Origin: Ephemerocybe angulata
Taxonomy: Eukaryota > Basidiomycota > Agaricomycetes > Agaricales > Psathyrellaceae
Reading direction: 5' to 3'
Assembly: GCA_013368325.1 (NCBI GenBank)
Contig: JAACJK010000223.1
Coordinates: 434,001 to 498,000, forward strand
Length of the DNA stretch: 64,000 nt
Positions 55,756 through 64,000 of this stretch are shown piece after piece. The notes under the pieces were generated by a model. That model searched no databases. It worked only from the letters and a program-made list of their open reading frames with translations, and was not told where the DNA came from. Each line of letters starts with the position of its first letter. The first letter of the stretch is position 1. Both the position numbers and the translations under genes were made by a program.

Positions 55756-58700
55756 TCAACACCCCCCACTCCAAAGCGAGTTCTTCGGCTTATCCCACTT
55801 CCACAGCGTCATATTAACATCTACAAACCAAAGCCCATCAGTCCACCATTCACGCTATGCACCACACCCCAGAACCAAACGAAAAGCCCACTCACCCTGA
55901 TACGCCTCCAAATGCTCATCGATATACTTTTTCGTCGGGTACCCCTTCGGATCACACCCAACATTAATCTCATTCTTCCGCTGATACACCCGCACGTAGT
56001 CCACAAGCATCTCCCCAGGGAACATCATCGAGCTCTCCACAATATCCTGCCAATTCGCTATAATCACAAAGCACGTCCGTCAGCCCAGGCCCACCAACAC
56101 AACTCATACGTATGCATGGAAGAGAGAAAGCGACACTCACGACTCATGCCCAAATTCAAGACAAGCGCCATCGGCTCCTCAGGTATAAGCCTTCTCCCAA
56201 TCATCGCGCCCCCCGCACCCATATCCGGCCCGACAGCCCCCGCCCCCACCCGATGCGTCGGCTTCCCATCCACCTGCCACATCACATACCCGTCGTCCCG
56301 GTGCTGCGGGTGCCCATAGCACTCGAAGCCTACAGATCTAAGATCAGTTCTCACTCTTCCTTTCGTATACCAACACCCCACCTTCTCCTCCTGGGTGAAA
56401 GGAGGAGAGACAGGATAGAGAGAGGCGGAGGAGGGAAAGGAGAGAGCACGCACCGAAACTCGTAAACTTGGCCCCACTTCCCTGGAACATATCATCCGGC
56501 ACCGTCGTCACCCCACTCACACTCTGCTGCACCGCACTCCCCTTGAACGTATTCGCCCTCGTCCGACCCGGATCAAAGTTCTTCCACTTGTCCTCGCTAC
56601 CAAAAATTAAAAGCCCGCATCAGCATCCGTCCATCCATCATCCTCAAATCTCCTCTCGCTGCTCCTCACACGCACACGAAAATATGCAAAGAGGAACGAG
56701 GAGGGAGTGAGTAGAAGTAGGAGGGCGACACACCTATCATTCTGATACGAATAATCGTGCGCAAACGGAGCAAACTGCGCACTCTGCGACACCGTGCCCC
56801 CCGACTTGGTCACCTTTTCAATCGACGCCTCAAAGATATCAATCTCCGGCGCGCCCCGCCCCACATTCACCGCAGGCCCCGGGTGGTCGCTCCCCGGACA
56901 CGAGCACGCGCTGCAAATACAAATACCAAGCGTCGAGCGTCGAGCGAAGCGAGGCGCGGTACGGGGTACGATGGCGAGTGCAATTGCAAGGCACGATTGC
57001 GATTGAGGGCGAACGCGAATGCAAGCCACGCACGTAAAGAACCCAAAAAAACAAAGCAACTCGTCATCCCCTTCCTCCTCATTCCCAAACCCAACCAAAA
57101 AACGCACCTAGCCCTCTGCCCACTCAACCAACTCAACTCATTATTATACCTACTCCGACTCTGGTCCGAAAACTTCGCAGCAGCCGGCGTCGCCCCATCC
57201 GGGTTCGTCTGGTTCGGGAACGTGCCCAGATCGCACTCGTCGTACGTGTAGGGCCACATCCCGTCCGTCGTCGCTTGATACCCCGGCCGTCCGAGGTTGC
57301 CCATCGTCCAGGCGCCTGGCCACTGTGAGGGGGAGCGTCAGCGACTCGTTGGATAGATAAAGTGGATGGGCAATAGAGTGGAGTGAGGACGGTGATGATT
57401 GACGGAATGGGTAGATGGGTGAAGAAGCAAGGGTAACGAAACGCCAAAATGAGAGAAGATGAAGAAGACGTTACGCATCGTATGACGTCGCGCAACGCAA
57501 CATGGGTCAAAGCTCCGGAAAATCCTGTCTATGCGCCTTTAGAGCGGCCATACCCCTGATGCCGTATGCGCACACGCACAGCGATCCAGAGGGCAGACGC
57601 CCAAGGGTGCGATGCGCACGAACGACGCAGTGTGCGCACGAACCAACGAAAATGGCGAAAAATGGGCGAAGAAAAGAGAAAAGAGAAAGAGAAAGAAACT
57701 CACATATCCAGCAGTACTACTCGTCGGCCCCGGAAACGTCACACTAACCTCAACATACCCACTCGTAAAACAAAACTTATTCCACGTCTGGATCATCCCA
57801 CTCCGATACTTGAGCCCGTGGTTGTCCGCAGCCGTGAATGGCGCCGTCGAGCCTACATCGTCCCCAAAAAAGTCATCAGCGTCCGTCCGTCCGTCTATAC
57901 TCCTCCCAAAACGCCCTTCTAAATCGCTTCAACGCCCCTCGAAACGAGCACTCCAAACCTCCTCAAACCCCCCTCGAAACAAAACGAAGAAATAAAATAA
58001 AAAACGCCCACTCACCCTTCGTAACCCCCCTCCCCGCCGTATCCGTCGAATCAATCGTAATCACCAAATGCCCGTCCTTCGTCACAACCTGGCTCGGATC
58101 ATACCACTCCACGTCCCCCGTCACCCCGTACCACAGGTCTACCGCTTCCCAGAACGGGTCGTCTCCTGTGATCACAATAAAACGGCGTTAGCATTCATTC
58201 GTGAGTCGTTCATCCTATCGCCCATCCATAAGGGTTTCGGAGGTAGGGGGAGTAGAGGATCCCAAAGCAGAATAGAGTAGAGTAAAGTAGAGAGGAGGGA
58301 GAGGGGTAAGGCGTGGTGATGCAGCATGCTGCGAAGGAACCAATATCGCCAGACGGGCGCCCATAATGAATGTGCGATCGCCCCATACGCAGGTACGACG
58401 CGTGGGGCGATGTGATAGGGGCGGAGTAGGCACCCTGTTCGAGGTAGAAGGTGCCCAGGTAAATAGACGCGGTAGAAGCAGTAGAAGCAGTAGTCGAAGG
58501 GGTGGAGGACTGGAAGTGATGAAGGGAGGGGAGAGAAGGAATGCAAATGCATACCTGGATAGAAAGACCGCCCCTCTCGTCCGAAAAAACAAGCTCGTAG
58601 TCCTGCCCGTCAAAGCCCGTACGCGTGCGTGCGCTCTGGGGCGTATCCGGGTCGATGGGTTGCGGTATCTGGAACCTACACCCCCCAAAAAATCACATTA

Positions 58701-59249
58701 GCATTCCTAAAATCAAAAGAACACGAAAAAAACCGAACCGAAAAAAGAGACAAGAGAAACGACTCACAAAACAGGCGGGTCACGATCCGCGAAGCTGAAG
58801 GCGGAGCTCTCGCGGTTGATCATGCTCATCGTGCCCGGGCTGAACGGCGCACTACCCCCCGGCGACAGAGGTGAGCTTGGAGTCCCACCATAATCGTCAG
58901 CGCTACGTGTGCTTGCGGCCGTACGCGGGCGGGCACTGAGGAAGTGGGTGGTGCTGCTGCTCCTCGACGCGGGGCGCGATGTGGACGTAGTTAAGGATAA
59001 GGAGGGGGCGAAGGATGTGGATGAGACGACTAAGGATGTGGAGGGGGCTGTGGCGAGGGCGGAGGACGCGGCGGGGCGGGTGAAGCTGAAGCTTGGGGGC
59101 GGCGGGGTGGGAGAGGATGCGATGGGGGCGGTTGGGGTCAAGAAGCGCCGTATCGACTTGCTCGCCGGAGCGGCGATCAGAGTTGCACATGCCAGGCCGA
59201 AACCTGCCTTTGTCGAACTTCGATCACTCACTGACACTGGTTTGCCCAA
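55756..59249 (-). pseudogene. GH16 SKN1/KRE6-type beta-glucan protein, catalytic part, frameshifted and lacking its membrane anchor
   Basis: Ten exons run 59249(start unclear)-58768, 58675-58555, 58165-58016, 57852-57704, 57322-57108, 56910-56734, 56596-56454, 56329-56141, 56057-55896 and 55820-55756. From QIPQPIDPDTP onward the order is that of SKN1/KRE6: [34 protein letters not shown], the catalytic motif PEIDIFEA with both acids, [16 protein letters not shown] and a Cys-terminal WSGGC. In exon 2 the frame breaks between FSDE and EGRSFYPG, costing the EFN segment. The 5' end has no ATG in frame and no transmembrane region. SKN1/KRE6 proteins are needed for beta-1,6-glucan. All nine introns remain spliceable, so decay, if real, is recent. 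Confidence 0.85.
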
Positions 59250-59323
59250 GGTTTGCCACTGACCTCCTATTGTAAATGAATTTAAGCCAATTGCGATTCA
59301 CATCTTTGCTTTTGACCGCGACC

Positions 59324-61671
59324 ATGACCTCCCAGCTAGAGCCCACGGACGACCACTGCTCTTCTTCGAACGGTTCGGACACGAGCTCCTCCTACTACAC
59401 GACCTCTCGGAGTGGGGATATGAGTAAGTCTTCACCGTCTTCTTGACACTCTCGTCGACTAATCCTTCGCAGCACATAGCTCCGAGGACAGCTACACCGA
59501 CGATGGCTCCAGTCAATCCATCGATCAACACGAGGTCCTGCGAAATGAAATCGACCACTGCCGCTATGCCCAGATCGACCTCGTGAAGTTCGTCCAAACC
59601 GTCTGGGGCCTGGACCGAAGTACTTGCGAACGCATTCTCAACCTTCCACTCTCTTTGGATGCATCCAAGATTGGGGACTACAAGACCAATCATAAAGAAA
59701 GGTTGCGTCGAGGGATCTTTGCCGCTTTTACCGAGAGCCTCCTTCAAGATGTCCAGGAGCATCTCCAAGTTCCCCCAAAGGAACGTGTCCATGGCTTGTG
59801 GTATGCTAAAAGAAGACCCTCCCGAACGAGGGACAGCCAAACAGAGCCTGTCCTGATGGGCTTGTGGGATCCTTTCCCTTCAAAGGGCCGGGTGCCTGAC
59901 TGGAGTGTTGCGAGACATATCATCGAGATGGCGCCCCAGGTCCAGCCTGCCGTCCCTCTCGACGAGGATCAGGCCAAGTCTTCTCTTTCACATCAGCAAA
60001 CGGCGCCTGCGACGACTCTGTTACCTCTGGTATCCCGGGCCAGCCATGACCAGGGATCCGACAATTCGAGATCCACCCAGAAGCGTTCGCGTGATGCCTC
60101 AGACGATGGTTCCGAACGGGACAGGAAGCGACGGCGCCTTGACGAGGAATATACAGACAGCCATCTCCAACTCGCCTCGTACGCGCAGGACTGTCTCGCC
60201 TCTACTTGCCGACTTTGGGTGACTGGATTAGTGATCGATGGCTGCAAGGTCTCGTTGACCTACTTCGACAGGCAACTGGTGGCTACCACGTCGCCCTTCC
60301 TATTCGACAAAGAGCCATCCAAGCTTGCTCTGGTGCTCTACGCAATGGGCCAATGCGACCGTACCAAAGCTGGATTCGATCCTCACCTCCGCGCTTGGCC
60401 ATCGCATACTATCGAGCCTATAACAGAATCTATGAAGCGTCAACTCGAGCGACCGGTCGAAAGCGTGATTGGGTCCTTTATCGAGTTTCCTGCCGGTACC
60501 AATGACATTCCTGCCCTACCATCTTCCCAACCCACTCTCCCCTCTTGCTTCCGAGTGTCTGGGTGGATTCTCAAGCCCGGTGCCCTCATTAGCCGTACCA
60601 CCATGATTTACAAGATCCAGATGCTACTGGAAGACAAGAGCCTCTCAAGGGACGACTACGCGCTTAAGCTCAGCTGGCCTCCAAAGTCGCGGACGTCGGA
60701 GATCGACGTCCTCAAGGAACTCAAGAAGAAGTTGCCCACACGCCTCCATGCCCACCTCCCAGATCTCCAATTTGCCACCACCTTCACGGCTGAAGATCTT
60801 TGTCTCCCTTCGCTCAAGCTTGGTCTTGCGACTCTTGCGCCTGGCCCTGAAAACCACGAGCCACGCGTTCTTCGTGTCCTCGCCATGAAATATTACCACA
60901 AGCTGTGGACCGCGGGATCGATTGAAGGCTTCAAACAAACTTGGCTGGACTGCGTCGAATGTGCATAAAATCATTTCCTCTTAGAATGAACGAACACTAA
61001 ATGAACATATCTCTCTAGGTCATCACGAAGCGTGGAAGGCGGGAGGAATTCTGCATCAGGACCTGAGCGAGAACAACTTGATGGTTTCGCGACTCGGAGG
61101 CAAAGTCAGCGGCCTGCTGAATGACTGGGATCTGGCCGTATTTGTCAATACGCCAGAGGGGAAATCGACCATTCACTATCGTACCGGAACACCCCCCTTC
61201 ATGGCCATAGAGCTACTCGACCCCCTCAAGTTCATTACCTACAAGCCTGGTCACTGGTACCGCCATGACCTGGAGTCATTCTTTTATATCTTGGTATGGG
61301 CAGCCCTTCACTACAATCTAAAGGAGGGAACTCGGGATAAAGCCGTTCATCCCACACTCCTGCCTTGGATTTCCAGGGATGCCCGACGGAACGCCCTGGC
61401 GAAACTTACCTTCGGTGTTCCGGGAGATACAGTCGCTAACTGGGCCTTCGATTCTGTCAAAGCCGAGTTCGAGCCTCTATTGAAGGAATGGATTCTTCCC
61501 CTTCGTAAACTTCTCAGAGTCGCGCGGTGTTCCTTTGAGAAGGCGGTTGGGGAATATGTGCCTACGGATGTGTATGACTATCCGACCTGTGGCGGTATCC
61601 TCACCTTCGAAACCTTTATGGCGACAATCGGGTGCCCTGTGCGCAACTGGGCTGATGGAGATTTACCTTAG
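59324..61671 (+). CDS. FunK1-type fungal protein kinase (copy 4)
   Basis: Exons 59324-59423, 59473-60960 and 61019-61671 encode 746 residues. It begins MTSQLEPTDDHCSSSNGSD, followed by the family region IDLVKFVQTVWGLDR, a basic patch (RKRRRLDEE), LWVTGLVIDGCKV, the Lys in YALKLSWPP, catalytic loop HQDLSENN (Arg of HRD is Gln, Asn present), LLNDWDLA, PPFMAIELL and WYRHDLESFFYILVWAALHYN. The frame is intact and the exon structure matches copy 2. It starts only about 75 bp from the 5' end of the GH16 gene on the other strand, so the two may share regulatory sequence, or this gene's arrival displaced the start of the other. Confidence 0.9.
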
Positions 61672-61970
61672 ATAGCACTGGACTGTTCATGTTTCTCTTT
61701 CGATGTGACATCATGTAGAAGTTAACGTCTATGCAAATTGCAGACAAAATACCCAAGACGGGCACTGCACACGGCAGTGACGGCAATGTTACAGTGCGAC
61801 CTCAGCGCGCAATGGCCGCAGTGGGTCGTTTCTCTTTCAACTTCAATGCTTCCAACGTGCACGACGACCGTACTTTCCTTGCAAAAATCAGATCCAATGA
61901 TACTCATACATAATGGAAATGGCACAGCGGTGAGGTCGACTGAACTAGGATCTACTCGAGCAAGGTAAAG

Positions 61971-64000
61971 CTACTCATCATCCCAGACCCTCGGAGTCTG
62001 CTTGATTGCATCCATAAATGTTTCAAAAGTAAGTACGCCTCCACAGGTCGAGTAGTCAAACCTATCCGAAGGCGTCTTGCTCTGCAGCGCGAGCCCATAC
62101 GACTCTCTCGAAGCCTTGATAAGCTCAAGTAGAGGCTCGATCCAGTCCTCCAACACCTCTTCAAAACCCGGCTTGATATCGTCGAAAGCGAGCATAGCCC
62201 GATCGTCCCCGGGTCGCAGGAAGGAATTTTTGGCAAGTGCATGGGTTTCCGCATCCCCGGAGGTCCAGGGTACGAGCGAGGGATGTACCTCCTTGTCCCG
62301 GGTCTTCTCTTGTAGGTTGTAGTGGATGGAAGCCCAAACAAGGATGTAGAAGAAGGACTCGAGGTCGTGGCGGTACCAGTGCTCTTTAGGATGAACAGTG
62401 CGGGTGGTCGGATAGATAATATCCAATGCCATGAAGGGTAGTGTGCCAGTGCGGTTATGGTTATGGGCACTGGAGATCTTGTCTGCGATTGCTTCAACGA
62501 AACTGGCCATATCCCAGTCGTTCAGCAGACCCTTCGGGTCTCCTCCTCGTTGGGATATCATGATGTTGCTATCGCTGAGGTCTCCGTGCAATACGCTGCC
62601 GCGCTTCCATGCCTCGTGATGACCTATGCGAAACACGAGTGGTCAGATATCGAGAATCAATGGACTTGAAAAAACAGACGTACATTCGACGCAATCCAAC
62701 CACACTTGTTTGAAGACCTCAATTGAACCTGCTTCCCACAACTTATCGTAGTAGCTGGAAGCAAGGACGCGGAGCACACGCGCCTCGTGATTCTCCGGAC
62801 TAAGCTCGAGGCCAAGCTTCAACCAAGGAAGCGATAGTTGCTCAGCCGTAAACGTGGTAGCGAATTCGACGTTGGGAAGGTGTGCGTGAAGGCGTAAGGG
62901 GAGTTTCTTCTTGAGCTCTTTGAGAACTTTTATTTCGGAGGTCCGCGACTCGGGCGGCCAGCTGAGCTTCAGGACGAAATCTTCTTTCGAAAGGGTTTTG
63001 TCTTCGAACACTCGCTGTACCTTGTAGACCATTGTAGAGCGGCCGATAAGTTCGTTCGGCTTGCGAATCCACCCTATGACGCGGAAACAATGGGTGGGCG
63101 ACGAAACTGAGCCTGAGTCCTGAATCTCGTCGATTGCAGATGTAAATTCGAAAAAGGATCCGACCACGTCGTCAACCGGTCGCTCCAGCTCACGCTCCAT
63201 CGCGGCGGTGATCGACTCGGTCGTGTGAGATGGCCAAGGACGGAGGTGGGGGTCGAATCCGGCGGCAGAGCGATTGCACATGCTCATCGCATATACCACC
63301 AGTGCGAGCTTCGACGGCTCTTCGTCGAAGTGAAATGGGGCGGCACAAGCTACGAGGTGCCGGTCAAAGTAGGCTGTTGCAACCTTGCAGCCGTCTATCA
63401 CCAAGCCAGTTACCCAGAGCCGACCGGTGGAGGCGAGACAGCCTCGGGCAAGCGAAGCGAGCTTAAGTAGGCTGGAACCGATAGGGTCTTCAAGTTCTTC
63501 CTCGAGTCGTGGGCGCTTGGATTGGCATCCAGGATCATCGCACTGGGTCTCTTCTCGCGACCTCTTCAACGTTTGGACAAATTTCGACCCATTAGAGACC
63601 TGGGCCTGGGGAAGTGCGGATGCTGCAGCTAGATCGGTCCCAAGACATTGAGTGCCGCTCGACGCGCTAATCAGCTCGGTCCGACGCGCCATCGCCATGA
63701 TGTGTTTCGCCACCGCCAAGGTTGGGGATTCCAGTGTTCCAGCTTGTGCAGCAGAGGGCCAGGAAGTCATCATAGCCAATAAGTCGCCTTTGCGCGCGCT
63801 ACCAGTAACGGAGGAGTTGCACTCAGTGTGCCACAGAACGGCGGTGGATCCAGACGCATCACAAGGAGTACTATCAATACACAGGGCAGAGCCTTGAACG
63901 GCCGCCAGAAGCTTCGTCGTGAGGGTGATAAACGGGCCACGACGCTCGCTTTCTCTTTCTATACTCTTGTAGTCGCGAATCATGTCGGAGGCTTCCAAGG
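61971..64000 (-). CDS. FunK1-type fungal protein kinase (copy 5), N-terminus beyond the window
   Basis: Exons 64000(partial)-62684 and 62623-61971 are joined by a 60-bp phase-1 intron at the family position. The visible protein is very similar to copy 2 throughout (LEASDMIRDYKSIERESERRG, GSSLLKLASLARGCLAS, FVLKLSWPPESRTSE), with small insertions. The catalytic loop reads HGDLSDSN: the HRD arginine is Gly, the Asp and Asn are kept. LLNDWDMASF and LPFMALDII follow. It ends QTPRVWDDE. The first exon lies beyond the right edge. It converges with copy 4 across a 300-bp gap. Confidence 0.88.

Noticed and set aside
1..64000. CRISPR arrays, bacterial operons, rRNA genes or organellar DNA
   Set aside because: Introns with GT-AG borders, eukaryotic families and base composition indicate nuclear fungal DNA; no regularly spaced repeats or rRNA sequences were seen.

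Overview
This window is nuclear DNA of a filamentous basidiomycete, most likely an Agaricomycete. The evidence is the gene structure (many introns of about 45-80 bp with GTRNGT donors, several very short exons) and the families present: FunK1-type fungal kinases, a basidiomycete 7-TM receptor-like protein, an Agaricomycete RecQ-like helicase remnant, an F-box/LRR protein, and SKN1/KRE6-type beta-glucan proteins. No species can be named from the sequence alone. All exon boundaries are my own reading of splice sites; for every intact gene the joined exons give a length divisible by three.

Layout. 0-13 kb: a left-edge fragment of a kexin-like protease gene, then about 8 kb without conventional ORFs. 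That stretch holds a duplicated microexon module, a diverged ~680-bp tandem repeat, and a minus-strand series of splice donors that looks like one microexon-rich transcription unit. It is followed by a second, decayed kexin copy (frameshifted, no P-domain) and the first FunK1 kinase. 13-20 kb: a secreted FAD oxidoreductase with a long proline-rich insertion, a secreted cysteine-rich four-repeat protein, and the kinetochore subunit Mis12. 20-41 kb: six paralogues of an ergot-alkaloid-A/NmrA-like NAD(P)-dependent reductase, all with the same three-exon structure. Two stand alone (20.8 and 23.1 kb) and four form a large inverted repeat (34.0-40.7 kb, arms about 3 kb). Between them lie an F-box protein with a decayed partial copy and a membrane protein resembling the N-terminal half of SKN1/KRE6.

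41-50 kb: a 7-TM receptor-like gene with a 13-bp microexon, a junction between two truncated mobile-type genes, a PX-domain protein and a 14-exon sugar transporter. 50-64 kb: a FunK1-rich block of four genes, two on each side of a GH16 (SKN1/KRE6 catalytic part) gene that has lost its N-terminus and carries a frameshift. One FunK1 copy is clearly degenerate; the last runs off the right edge.

The theme is local duplication and decay: kexin twice, reductase six times, FunK1 five times, F-box twice, SKN1/KRE6 in two separate halves. Housekeeping genes (Mis12, PX protein, sugar transporter) sit among these rapidly changing segments. The least explained parts are the microexon unit at 5.6-7.9 kb, the palindromic reductase cluster, the cysteine-rich repeat protein and the proline-rich insertion in the oxidoreductase.
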